Below are positions 9,871-19,430 of a stretch of DNA of 64,000 nucleotides, in pieces. How positions within the stretch are numbered: the first letter of the stretch is position 1; every line of letters starts with the position of its first letter. The DNA is from Pachyseris speciosa. Lineage: Eukaryota; Cnidaria; Anthozoa; Scleractinia; Pachyseridae. The translations under genes and the position numbers were made by a program. The DNA lies in NCBI GenBank assembly GCA_016490735.1, contig JAEMWC010000770.1, forward strand, positions 108,501-172,500, given 5' to 3'. Below the pieces are notes generated by a model that was not told the DNA's origin, searched no databases, and worked only from the letters and a program-made list of their open reading frames with translations.

Positions 9871-10229
9871 AGTGACATCCTGATGCTGATTGAAATAAAA
9901 AGAAATCAAAAGGTTTTCCTTTAAACCAGTCCTCGCTATTGACCAAACGTTTCCTGCCTTCCCAATGAGAACGAATTGACCTATAAGGATAAAATAAGGA
10001 CGGAAAACTAAGGCTGGTTTTTATTAACCACGAAACCTAATCTTCCACTAGCTAGGGAAAAAACCTGAACTGTTTCAAAGGAGAACACTAGCTGGCGGAG
10101 AATGGACTCCTGTAGCTGGCCATCTATCATGCATAAGCTAGAATTATTTAGGATTTCAGCTGGAATAAACTGAAGAGAGAATTGTTATGCACGGAAAACG
10201 AAAATCTCTTCAGAGACAGATCCGGATTT

Positions 10230-10915
10230 CTAAATATTCAAGATTTTTTCTTATTCGATTCCTTTTGGAAAATTGGTTGCCACCTGAAACATTCCAGACC
10301 ACTGAATATGCCAATAATGTACGATTGATTGATGTGATTACTACAACCGTGGTCAAGTATCACTGAAAGTCAGTGAGGTTCCTCAGGGTCAGAAATTGTC
10401 TTTTGTTAACCACGGGCACAAAATCACGCTGTGAATCGGCAAGGAGAATCATGACAAACTTTATAGGTTCGGATGCGCTCAAAAGATTATTATAGTGGTG
10501 CTGAAAAAAACATTCGAGCATGTATCTTGTCCGAAATCAGATGCACGCAGAAGCCGTTACTTTTGCCTGTTTGGTGGAATTTCAGTCGTCACAAACTGTT
10601 ATAACAGTACCCTTTTCAAAATTCCTGTCTATCGAAGTCTTTTAATTAAGTGACGTAATCTGGATCGAAAAGGTTTGAACAAACAAACGGGAGCTAAGAC
10701 TTTAAATACGATCGCGTGGGAGCGGTTAAAAGGAAACGCCTGATGCACTTTGCGATGTTACATGTACCCCGTTTAAGTTTAGATCCAGTTGTTCTGCATT
10801 AGCGAGACGACCACGTTTTCCTCTAAATTCAGCAGCAGAAGGTTATAGTGCTAATTTCGATTAGTTTGTTAAATTACTTCCTTGCAGCTGTCGTCGATAC
10901 TTAACCAAGTTCCTC
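10230..10915. repeat. Dispersed noncoding repeat copy 2, left part
   Basis: Same ordered blocks as copy 1. It is interrupted at 10915 by the Polinton-like insertion and resumes at 17658-17830, where the next blocks (CATTCACAATCTCAACGAAT, TGTGTAATCAACCATGGTAT) appear. Confidence 0.7.
10910..10915. repeat. 6-bp TSD TTCCTC, left
   Basis: Identical to 17658-17663. Homologous uninterrupted copies at about 9190 and 19010 show the joined site. Confidence 0.8.
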
Positions 10916-11105
10916 AGTAGTAGTATGGGCTACTATAGACCCAAAAAACTGTCAACCAATCAGAAGCCAGAACAAGCTGTCAATCAAACTCATCAAACAT
11001 GAATGGACCAACCAGAGAAGAGCATGCGCTGCATTGAAAGGGGTTCTCAATCACGTGACCGGGGCGGGAAAAGGAACACACACTGTTTGGATTGAATAAA
11101 TAGGT
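10916..11105 (+). repeat. Left terminal inverted repeat
   Basis: Matches the reverse complement of about 17410-17657: shared blocks GGGCTACTATAGACCCAAAA, CCAATCAGAAGCCAGAAC, GGGGTTCTCAATCACGTGAC and CACACACTGTTTGGAT. Confidence 0.85.
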
Positions 11106-11453
11106 TTAATAAAACGAATTAAAATGGTGGTCAGGCAAATGGAGGCCGGTCTGGATCCGTGGTTGGCATTCTGGACAGGTGAAACGGATGGGCAGACAGA
11201 ATTCGTTGTCTTCGGCCAAAGGCGTTGCATTTACGTAGTCCACTAAACAAGAGAGGTGAATGGTCAGAACGCAATGGCGACAGCGAAGAGATCGGGTGTA
11301 CTGCTCCCTGAATTGGATGTAGCTGGCTTGCATGGCGTAGGTGCGACTGTCGTAATAAAAGGGATGTTTGAAATAGGAGGGCAGAACGAAACTGAGCAGA
11401 CCCCCGGAGACAGTTACCAAACACTGAAACGAAAAAAAGGAATGTTTAATCAT
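11106..11453 (-). pseudogene. RING-like Cys/His protein fragment
   Basis: Open 115-codon frame with CRHCVLTIHLSCL followed by CPECQ, i.e. paired CxxC knuckles with a central HxxC, as in a RING finger. No upstream start or splice context supports a complete gene. The segment TVSGG...LPSYFKHPFY recurs in altered form near 13330 on the same strand, showing an amplified family inside the element. Function unknown; viral RING proteins are often E3 ligases, but that is only an inference here. Confidence 0.45.
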
Positions 11454-11481
11454 TGTACATAAAGTGGTTTGGACATGTCAC

Positions 11482-11730
11482 TCAAATGATTGAAATAAGG
11501 AGGAAAAATGTGAAAACGATAGGTTTGAGGATGGACACGGTGGATGTGAGTGAGGTCGGCAAGTGGCGCAAGCGAAACGTGCTGGAATCATATAGTCGCG
11601 GTAGAGGGCAGCTTCGGCGGCATTGGCATAAGCGGGTCAAACAGGAAATGTGAATGGTCAGGGAGCAATACGGACAGTGTACAGCTAGCCAGTATTCTTC
11701 CTTGAACTTGAGCTTGTCATGGGTGGTCAT
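11482..11730 (-). pseudogene. Second RING-like Cys/His fragment
   Basis: Contains CPYCSLTIHISCLTRLC, clearly related to the CRHCVLTIHLSCL word of the neighbouring minus-strand fragment. The distal CPxC pair is missing, so it looks truncated. Confidence 0.4.
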
Positions 11731-11760
11731 CTGGAAAATGAAAGTTCGTTTTCTGGTTAA

Positions 11761-12099
11761 ATGTCATTGAACTATATCTACAAGCGTAGGCTTGCCTCCA
11801 TTATGTACCAGGTGTACAACAACAACCTACCTGAGCAAATTGTAGTTTTACTCGTAACCCCTAAAGATGCCAATAATTATAACTTAAGACACGCAAAAGA
11901 CTTCTCGCAAGTGCGTTATAGCAGAAACTTTGGAAGAAACAGCGTGAGGTACAGGGGCCCCATCGAATGGAATTTAATACCCAAAGCAATCAGGGAGTCA
12001 ACGTCTTACCACCTTTTTAAAGGAAGACTTAAAAATGCCTCAAGAATATTGGACAAAATACAATTCGAGGAAGAGGCTTGTTTAATTAGAAAACGGTAA
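11761..12099 (+). pseudogene. LINE ORF2 C-terminal fragment (CR1/L2/jockey-like)
   Basis: A 112-codon open frame with the C-terminal signature of non-LTR retrotransposon polymerases: YNLR near the middle, then FGRNSVRYRGPIEWN and FKGRLK. Only the tail after the RT domain is present, as in a 5'-truncated insertion. The end overlaps the start of the Penelope fragment's inverted arm, placing the two insertions next to each other. Confidence 0.75.
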
Positions 12100-12737
12100 G
12101 AAACAAGCAAGGCTGGTTACACGGCTAGGAATATATATTTAAACCAATATTTCGGGAGGCACAGCCTTCCTTCATCAGGGTGTTACATATTATGACCCTA
12201 AGATGAAACGACGTTACAGTTTTAAAAAAAGTTGTACATGTAACATGATATTATAATAAAGGTAAACAATACAACGTAAAATAAAAAAACGTTACAGTTT
12301 GAAAATTTGAAAAAAACGTAACAAGAAAACAAAAAGATAGGTATTATATTTCTTCTTTTCTGTTGATACCTAACGGTTCAAGAGTTTGACCTCTATCAAT
12401 TAGATATGCTTCTCTGGCTCTTCGTACACCGTCACGATTAGATTTGGACAGTTCTAGTGGAATTAGTTGCATGTCAGAAGCGCTGTGACCGTTAGAGAGA
12501 AAATGTTCTGATACTGCAGTGGGTTTAGAGCTGTTGGTTTGTTTGTCGACTGTTCTACGATGTTCGTTGAAACGGTCCTTAAGTCGTCGTTTAGTTTCGC
12601 CTATGTATTGTTTGTGACAGTGATTGCATTGTACCATGTATATGACATTTTTGGAATTACAGTCAATGTGATGTTTGATAAATCTAGTTTCGCCGGTGGA
12701 ATGAAAAGTATAGGTTGTAAGTCCATCAGTTATGTAC

Positions 12738-12772
<35 letters not shown>

Positions 12773-12904
12773 TGTAACGTCGTTTCATCTTAGGGTCATA
12801 ATATGTAACACCCTGATGAAGGAAGGCTGTGCCTCCCGAAATATTGGTTTAAATATATATTCCTAGCCGTGTAACCAGCCTTGCTTGTTTCTTACCGTTT
12901 TCTA
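12087..12904 (-). mobile_element. Penelope-like fragment bracketed by inverted pseudo-LTR ends
   Basis: Inverted arms 12087-12223 and 12768-12904 pair (coordinates sum to 24991). Between them lies a minus-strand GIY-YIG coding piece and a long T-run at about 12740-12770. Each arm carries a hammerhead-like core (plus strand 12813-12842: CTGATGA, a stem II with one mismatch, CGAAA), but the expected GUC after GAAA is replaced by TATT. This is a different family from the PLE at 4540-8663. Confidence 0.8.
12344..12739 (-). pseudogene. PLE GIY-YIG endonuclease domain fragment
   Basis: A 131-codon frame. It contains VIYMVQCNHCHKQYIGETK and RFNEHRRTV, the GIY-YIG core with the CxxC insertion characteristic of PLE nucleases. 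The RT part is absent, so it is a 5'-truncated remnant. The stop codon is at the natural position after GINRKEEI, which corresponds to the GINERFSFN end of the other PLE in this window. Confidence 0.85.
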
Positions 12905-13205
12905 GTTTACAATTTTATAGCTGGTTAGATCTATTACAGGATCCGGCTCTTCTATTTTGCAACGGTGGTCCTTGTTTAATTAAATCGAAAGAGCCTGACT
13001 TTTTATACTTTTAGCTTTTCTTAATACTTTGTTTTTAGATTGTCTTTCGTTTTAGGTTAGCTTCGTCTCAAAATTTTATTATCATTTGAAATTTTTAAAG
13101 ATTTTAAGATTATAAATTTTGCTACTGAGGTATTTTTACGTGGTTAAGATTTTATGACAGGTCTACACCAGCCCTCGAGTTGCCTCAGACCGACCTGCCT
13201 TATCA

Positions 13206-13252
13206 AAACGAATATGTATGTATGTATGTATGTTTGTATGTATGTATATATG
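13206..13252. repeat. (TATG)n microsatellite
   Basis: Imperfect run of TATG tetranucleotides with one TTTG interruption. Confidence 0.85.
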
Positions 13253-13339
13253 TATCTGGTTGAAGATGGTATCGGTGCGGTAGAACGGGTTTTTGAAAAA
13301 AATGGGTAGGGCGACGGTGGTCAGACCCCCGGAGACAGT

Positions 13340-14309
13340 CACCAAACGCTGAAATGAAAAAGGAATTGTTTAATGGTGGGTCAACGTCCATCAAATGCGT
13401 AATATACAATATTTGCAATGGGAAGTCTGTGGTCGTAAGATGCATCACCGACAAGCGGATAACAAAGTGAAGTGGTTGCAATGATGACAGCGCAGGAAAC
13501 GTTGTTGAACCCAGTAGCGTTTGAAGTGTTCGCAAATGGTCACACCGGCGTCGGGATGCGTGGGGAATACATACTGGACGTCTGTTCAACACTGGAAAGT
13601 AAGCGAAACATGTTTATTGGAAGCGATGATTGTGACCGGAGTTTGTCTTGCATGCGTAGATGGTGCGAGTGTCGCAATGTCTGCATAACAGCAACCCAGT
13701 TCGCACACCATGTGCGCAGATTACTCTTACTACCCAGGGGTGCGTGGGGAGTCTGTGACAATGGTCCGCTAGACATTAGGAAAGGAATGGAAGTAGTCAA
13801 TCTCTTGGTCAAAGAAGCGGGTGGGGAGATGGAGGCAAGTGTGACCCACTCGTTCCCAGTACTGGGGATATATGGCTGAACAGAGGAGGGTGTGGGGCAA
13901 GATCTGAAACATACCGAGGCAAAATGACATTTTACCACCTTTAATCACATAAATGGTGCAAAGCGTAGGTACTGCGTGCACGCATGTATTGACCGCAGTG
14001 GCTGAAGTGAGGGCAGATGATGATCATGACTTTGGCTGGGTTGACTGTGTATCCTTTGGTGGCGGGGCCCACATAGGACCAACAGACCATGGGAGCAATG
14101 AACATCTGCGGAGAGAACAGGCAGTCAATTGAATTGGAGGATATGGCGCATGGCGTGGCGGTGGGGTACGTATAGCCAGCGACCGCAGGCAAAGAAGTGG
14201 GGGCATATGACGATTCTGTCTTGGGTGGGGTGAGCGCAGTTGAATTGCAGCATGGGATCAATGAAAGTCTGCGGAAAAAACAAGGCAAAGGGAAGGAGAT
14301 GAGAGGCAT
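13340..14309 (-). pseudogene. Tandem Cys/His-rich ORF fragments
   Basis: Minus-strand frames contain a recurring word, IICPHFSHCGQY (around 14000-14040) and VICPHFFACGRW (around 14175-14220), each preceded by a similar leader (MFIAPM, FIDPM). A further diverged piece (CHHCNHF) lies near 13470-13490 and resembles the RING-like fragments at 11106-11730. Stops and frameshifts break all of them. I read this as a decayed, tandemly duplicated zinc-binding gene family of the surrounding element. No known protein is recognised. Confidence 0.35.
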
Positions 14310-14320
14310 TTAATAATCTA

Positions 14321-14690
14321 GCAATGAAAACGTAAAGCTTGTGGGATGTGGCTGGAGTGACAAGGATACTTCACAAATTAATGTGATCAAGTAAGCTGAA
14401 GCCACTCAAAAGGCACTAAGGCCACATGGTAGCGGGCATTACCCCTTAAATCTACCAAAGCAAAGATTGAGCCCAAGCAATTGCAGCCATGGACAGCTGT
14501 TTCGGCCTTGTTAGGCCTCATCAGCATGGCATAGCTAATGCTCAGGCTCAAGTACCCACATATCAATAAAACAAGCAATGAAAACGTAAAGCTTGTGGGA
14601 TGTGGCTGGAGTGACAAGGATACTTCACAAATTTGTGATTTGTGATTTGTGAAGTATCCTTGTCACTCCAGCCACATCCCACAAGTGCAC
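14321..14690 (-). mobile_element. Second retrozyme insertion, minus strand
   Basis: About 1.25 retrozyme units in minus orientation (the word GCAATGAAAACGTAAAG occurs at 14321 and 14575, period 254), followed at about 14641-14685 by a short plus-oriented piece forming a head-to-head junction. It is diverged from the array at 185-1550 but starts at the same unit position. Confidence 0.85.
14469..14549 (-). ncRNA. Hammerhead ribozyme, type I (minus strand)
   Basis: The reverse complement has the intact CUGAUGA core, GGCC/GGCC stem II with UAACAA loop, GAAA, CAGCUG and GUC. The inner stem I (GCCATG/CATGGC) and outer stem I (GAGCC/GGCTC) are intact. The middle AGCATT pairing is disturbed by a substitution opposite. 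Confidence 0.87.
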
Positions 14691-14841
14691 GAGTGTTTGG
14701 CTGGCGCACCGCCCAAGAACTTTCCCGTCCTCTCAGACCGTATACGTGCTTGATCACGCCAGACCTTTACCTCTTTTTGATTGGTCCACGTGACAAATAA
14801 AAAAGAGTTCTTCCATCCAGTGTCGTGCCATTTTTCGCAGC

Positions 14842-15431
14842 ATGCCCATCCACATCATCACCGGCGGCGCCGCAGTCACCGACACCTTGGCAGAACATTT
14901 AGCTCTGCAACGCGGCCTGCCCTGTCGCGTGATCATCGGACCCCTGCATCCCCGGATACACCAGGGCATTCAACCTCTCCACCCATCGGCCATGGCCAAA
15001 GCTCTGCCGCACGTACGCGCCGTGGCCCAAGCACTGGGAAAAACCTTGGCCAACCCCTACACCGAGGATCTCCTGGCGCGCATATCACATCGTCAAAGAA
15101 GTCGACACCGTGTTTGCCTTCGGTCGTTTCCACCCCGCCAAGACCCTTCCTGAGGTACCCCTGCACGAGACCTCCGCCGTGGAAGGTGGCACCGGGTGGA
15201 GCGTGGCTGTAGCGAAACGATTGGGTAAACGTTTGTTCTTCTATGACGTCACCTTCAATCGCTGGTACAAATACTCGCCCCAATACGATTTTCTTCATTC
15301 TACTGTCATTTCACCCACCTTGTCCCACCGGAGTCCCATCGTGGGCGCCAGACAGCTTTACCTGTATCCTCGAGCGATGGACGAACTCAAATACCTCTTT
15401 CAAGCCTCCCAGCATGACCAATGCGACCGTC
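14842..15431 (+). pseudogene. Virus-like ORF A, possible Rossmann/SLOG-type protein, frameshifted
   Basis: Begins with ATG at 14842 after an AT-rich CAAATAAAAAAG box. The N-terminal word IITGGAAVTDTLAEHLA resembles the GG..TD.LA nucleotide-binding start of SLOG/YspA-like Rossmann proteins; this is a resemblance, not a proven assignment. The frame shifts near 15085-15110 and continues through GGTGWSVAVAKRLGKRLFFYD and a WYKY word to about 15431. GC content and codon use differ sharply from flanking host DNA. It lies immediately upstream of ORF B on the same strand, suggesting a viral gene pair. Confidence 0.5.
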
Positions 15432-16016
15432 ATGAACAAAGTCTGCCTTTGCATCGATTTGGAGGGTTTTGTACTACCGGATCGTTTCCTGGTCAGAGAA
15501 ATGGGATAGTGCGATCACCACGGACAAGCCTGCGGTTCGCATCATTACAGTCACGACTTACAATGAAGGACGTGACCTCCGCGCAAGAACGCCAGATATG
15601 GCAAGTCATCCGACAGGTGCATGGGTTACCCTTCCGCCCCGCCCTCGCCGAACTCGCCTACCCCTCGGAGGACCTACGCAAACACCTCAAAGCCCTCTAC
15701 GACGAGCATTCCACCAGCCATTGGCAGCCAGCGCCCCGTCGTGGCTTACAAGGGCGGCCGAGTGGAACAAGACTTATTCAGGGAGATGGGTCTGCCCAGA
15801 TTAGACCTAGAGGCCTTCGGTTGCCCCAAGTTCGACGACATGACACGCCTAAGCACCGCGGCCTCTTGTGGACACCACGTCAAAGCCCCCAAACGCCACT
15901 GCCCTAAAGTGGAATGTTATCATTTTATTCAATGGATGCGCGCTCAATGCGGATTACCCAGAGACATGTCTTTTGTCAATCAAGACCGTGTCACTCGTTT
16001 GACTGCCAAGCATTAA
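15432..16016 (+). pseudogene. Virus-like ORF B with DxE start and Cys/His cluster, broken
   Basis: The start ATG at 15432 is followed by VCLCIDLEGF. An in-frame TAG is at 15507-15509, and the reading then continues in two other frames to the stop at 16014-16016. Later words are VVAYKGG, FGCPKFD, CGHH and HCPKVECYHF. An acidic DxE near the start plus late Cys/His residues could fit a DEDD-type 3'-5' exonuclease fold or another nuclease, but I do not recognise the family. At least one nonsense and two frameshift changes make it a pseudogene. Confidence 0.5.
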
Positions 16017-16084
16017 AAACACAGTATCATAGTGTTGGTCATGACTCTTGACAGATTTAAGGTGGGGGTAAAAAAAACCCGGGG

Positions 16085-16350
16085 TGTCTTCTTCACCGCA
16101 CGTTGATCTTGTGAGTCGGGTCCAGGGGCTGCCGGCAATGGGGGCACGCCCAGTATTGATGAGGCACTTGTTGTTGGTATTGCCTCCTACACCACAGATA
16201 CAGGCACTACTTGTGCACGTAAAATCCACAGCAACGCCTCACCATTGTCGTCTTTTCGATGTGAACCGGCTCGCTCCCGACCACCCGTTTTTCTCACTGT
16301 ACAAAATGTCCATGCAAATCACACAGGTGTCCCGCGCAAAAGTCAATGGA
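16085..16350 (-). pseudogene. RING finger remnant, minus strand
   Basis: In minus-strand frames, DTCVICMDILY near 16335-16300 starts a RING and WACPHCRQP-like coding near 16160-16110 ends it. The middle is in other frames with stops. It converges with the plus-strand RING at 16625. Confidence 0.45.
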
Positions 16351-16624
16351 CTTGCTCCGACGCAACGACATGATGAACAATGAACCCACGTGCCCGCGAC
16401 TCCCTTTCACAAACCACGCATCCACCAATCACCATTCAGGGTGACGTCATCCACCGGGGCGATGGGGGGTCCTCCTCCCTCTCTCACCTGTCACATAACA
16501 CCCCTCCCACCCTCTCCCATTGGTCCCTCAGCATCTCATATAACAATCCGCCCTCACTCCCACGGCTCACATTCATCATGGCGCGACGTCGCAATGAATC
16601 AGTGATCATGTGCTTTCAGACAAA

Positions 16625-16820
16625 GTGGGTACCGACCCGTGCGTCATTTGCATGCCCCTGTACCATGACGACACGAATGAGTTGCCCCACCGAGCCCTCT
16701 GCTGCAACGTCAGCCAGCATCTGCCTTGTATTTACCAGTGGCTGCAGTCCCTCAACGACCGTCGCATGCCATGGTAAGAGTGGGCCTGCCCCCATTGCCG
16801 ACAGCCGGGTTACTTGTTAA
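16625..16820 (+). pseudogene. RING finger remnant with in-frame stop
   Basis: Reads PCVICMPLY, then ALCCNVSQHLPCIYQWL, then WACPHCRQPG, the spacing of a C3HC4-type RING. A TAA at about 16776 interrupts it between the central HxxC and the final CxxC. It continues directly into a second RING-like module. Confidence 0.55.
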
Positions 16821-17041
16821 ACCACACCAACGACCCGTGTCACATATGCCAGTCCCATGACATCGACGGCCACTTCGTCTGCACCGAACGTTTGCCGTAC
16901 TGTTCCGTGGCCCTGCACCACACTTGTTTGTACAGACACGTGGTACGCTTCATCCGGGTCACACCAGATCACTTCCGCTGCCCCAGGTTCCACACTCGAC
17001 TGCACACCCACTTCACCCTAACCAATTTGGTCCGCACTTAA
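16814..17041 (+). pseudogene. Second plus-strand RING-like module
   Basis: Contains PCHICQSHDIDGHFVC, then CSVALHHTCLYRHV, then FRCPRFHTR. The last knuckle has H/R in place of the second Cys, so zinc binding may be lost. It follows the preceding RING in the same orientation, giving a tandem RING-RING arrangement. Confidence 0.45.
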
Positions 17042-17315
17042 CCCGAGAACAGACCATCCACCTCCACGCCGCGGCCAACGCCTAGCATCAGAGGCCTAAG
17101 ACTTGCAACGGCATCTGGTTATCTCTCTCCCGGGTCAACCAGGCAGAGCCGAACAGCGCTTCGGGCAAACCCGAGGACGAGGCCGCGGCATCCGCCACGC
17201 CTACCAACACGGAGTGCCACGCCAACCAAGTGAATGAAAATCAAATGTAAAAAAACTTATACATGTGTCATTAAACAGGTTGCAAACTGATTTCACGTGT
17301 TTGCTCATTGCCGTA
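17042..17315. other. GC-rich noncoding end of the virus-like core
   Basis: No frame of note. GC content falls back to background after about 17230. Confidence 0.35.
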
Positions 17316-17387
17316 GACCCTGTGGCCCAATGGATAAGGCATCTGACTACGGATCAGGGGGTTGCAATTTCGAATCCTACCGAGGTC
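17316..17387 (+). tRNA. tRNA-Arg(ACG)-like sequence, probable pseudogene
   Basis: A 72-nt sequence with a tRNA-Arg D-arm (TGGCCCAATGGATAAGGC) and anticodon loop CTACGGA (anticodon ACG) on a CTGA/TCAG stem. The TTCGAAT loop is present, but the T-stem (GCAAT/CCTAC) hardly pairs and the acceptor has a C-A mismatch. It is therefore likely a pseudogene or SINE head. Confidence 0.6.
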
Positions 17388-17409
17388 TCTCTTTCTCTTT
17401 TTTTCAACA

Positions 17410-17657
17410 ATATCATTAAATTCATTCCATCCAAACAGTGTGTGTTCCTGGTAGTCCACTCTAAGACTCCTTTTCCCGTCTCGGTCACGTGATTGAGAAC
17501 CCCTTTAAATGCAGCGATGCTCTTCTCTGATTGGCCCATTCCGAGTTTGACGAGTTGATTGACAGCTCGTTCTGGCTTCTGATTGGTTGAAATTTTTGAC
17601 AGTTTTTGGGTCTATATTTTGACAGTTTTTGGGTCTATAGTAGCCCATAATACTACT
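17410..17657 (-). repeat. Right terminal inverted repeat
   Basis: Reverse complement of the left TIR at 10916-11105, enlarged by an internal duplication of the block TATAGACCCAAAAACTGTC and by a 25-bp insertion near 17450-17475. Confidence 0.82.
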
Positions 17658-17830
17658 TTCCTCGCATTCACAATCTCAACGAATCAGTTAACCTATGGTG
17701 AAATGAGGTTAAAAACTATGTGTAATCAACCATGGTATTAACATCCACTACGTATAGAGAAATCGTTTCTTCAAACGATAATTTTAACAAGCTACCTATC
17801 ATACCTTGGCTTTGCCGAGAGGAATGATAG
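17658..17830. repeat. Dispersed noncoding repeat copy 2, right part (with TSD 17658-17663)
   Basis: TTCCTC is followed by GCATTCACAATCTCAACGAA, matching the contiguous sequence of copy 1 near 9200. Confidence 0.7.
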
Positions 17831-17999
17831 ACTCAGTGAGGCATTTCAGCTGGGATGCACTTAGGAGAAAACATAGATGCGGTTAAGAAGTAGATTTCTC
17901 TAATTGTGCTGGATTTTTCAGTCCGTCATAAGGTTCTGCCGTTTCGTTTTTCCTTTAAAATCAGTCTTTGTTTTTATAAATGACTCCATAACTAAACTG

Positions 18000-19430
18000 A
18001 AATGAAATACCAAATGAGCCGTACGCCGCATTGATTATTCTGATTGCTCCCGACGATATGTGGTCGCTGGAATCATTCCCGTTTTTAATTCTAAAGTATA
18101 ACTTAAGGCGGTCAAATAAGGTCAAAAATCATATTTCAGTAACCACAGGCTTTAAAACTACATGGCGATAGACATGTTTACAGTAAGGAGAGGTTAAGGG
18201 AAACATAAAAGCGTTGAAAGGCTTGATGCGCTTAGAAACGTAGAACTGATGTAGATCAGTAGACGGAATATACGAATCTCTATTTCCTCCCGAGATTAAA
18301 TGGGCGCCCAACCTTCACTTGGCAGCCAACGTTATGCCGTTTTCATCACAAGCTTAGTTTGGGATTACAACAAAGTTTGGAAGATCCCACTCTCTATGAG
18401 ACGTTTTAAAGTTGCAATGACACCCTGTTCCTTATTGAAATAAAAAGAAACCAATAAAGTTTTCCCTTCAAGCAGTCCTCACTATTGACCACTGAAAAGT
18501 TTCCAGTGAGAACGAAGTGGTTCCTCAGGGTCTGAAATTGTCTTCTACTAACCACGGGCTGTAAAGCACGTTGTGAATCAGCTAGGAAAAAGCTAAATAG
18601 TGGTGCTGATAGAAACATTCGGGCATGTATCTTGTCCGAAATCAGATCAACGCGGAAGCTTTACTTTTGCTTGTTTGGTGGAATTTCAGTCATCTCAAAC
18701 TGTTATAACAGTACCCTTTTTAAAATTCCTCTCTATCGAAGACTTTTAATTATGTGAAGACAAAGTGACACGTAATCTGGATCGAATTTTACACAGACGG
18801 GAGCTAAGACTTTGAATGCGATCGCATGGGAGCTTTTAAAAGAAAACGCCTTGTGCAATTTGTGATGTTACCAAATTGCCTTTTAGACCCAATTGGTCAG
18901 TATTAGCGAGACGTCCATATTTCTCTCTAAATTCAGCAGCTGAAGTTTACATTGCCAATTTGAAGGAGTTTCTTAAATTGCTTCCTTATACCTGTTGTCG
19001 GTATTTTACCATGTTCCTCCCATTCATAATCACTACGAATTAACTTAATGTTGAACTGAGGTCAAAAAATGCGTTATCAACCGTGGCGCCAACATCCACC
19101 ACGCCATTGCGAATGATAAACTCAATGAAATAGGACTGGAATGGACTGGACATAAAACTTTGATGCCGTTAAAACGTGTCCCTATTTGTTCAGAATTTAA
19201 TCGTTACAAGGTTCATTTTCGTTTTTCCTTAAAAAACACTTTGCCTAAATGATCCAGAACTCAGTAAGAAAATGACATACCAACTGAATCGTACGCCGCA
19301 TTGACTGATATGATTGCTTCCGACAATGGTCGCTGGAATTATTCCAGTGTTTAATTCTAAATTATAACTGAAGGTGGTCAAATGAGGTCAAAAATAATAT
19401 TTCATAACCATAGGTTATTAATAGTTTTTA
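18000..19430. repeat. Dispersed noncoding repeat copy 3 and a related partial copy
   Basis: Blocks at 18520-19130 follow the order seen in copies 1 and 2. A shorter block with GTACGCCGCATTGA occurs twice, near 18020 and 19285, showing further internal duplication. No coding content. Confidence 0.6.

Larger units (their letters stand above)
10916..17657. mobile_element. Polinton/Maverick-like or virus-derived element, 6.7 kb, degenerate
   Basis: Termini are inverted repeats starting AGTAGTA (left) and ending TACTACT (right), about 190 and 245 bp long. Perfect 6-bp duplications TTCCTC lie at 10910-10915 and 17658-17663. A 6-bp TSD, long TIRs and 5'-AG ends are Polinton/Maverick hallmarks. The interior has GC-rich virus-like ORFs (14842-16016), several RING-type modules on both strands and Cys/His-rich fragments, all broken. 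No pPolB, integrase or capsid gene is visible, so this is either a deletion derivative or a different TIR-bearing dsDNA virus lineage. It also hosts a LINE tail, a Penelope fragment and a retrozyme. Confidence 0.75.

Noticed and set aside
14781..15298. Overlapping plus- and minus-strand frames of over 100 codons in the GC-rich core
   Set aside because: High GC opens alternative frames; only the frames joined across the shift near 15100 give protein-like words.
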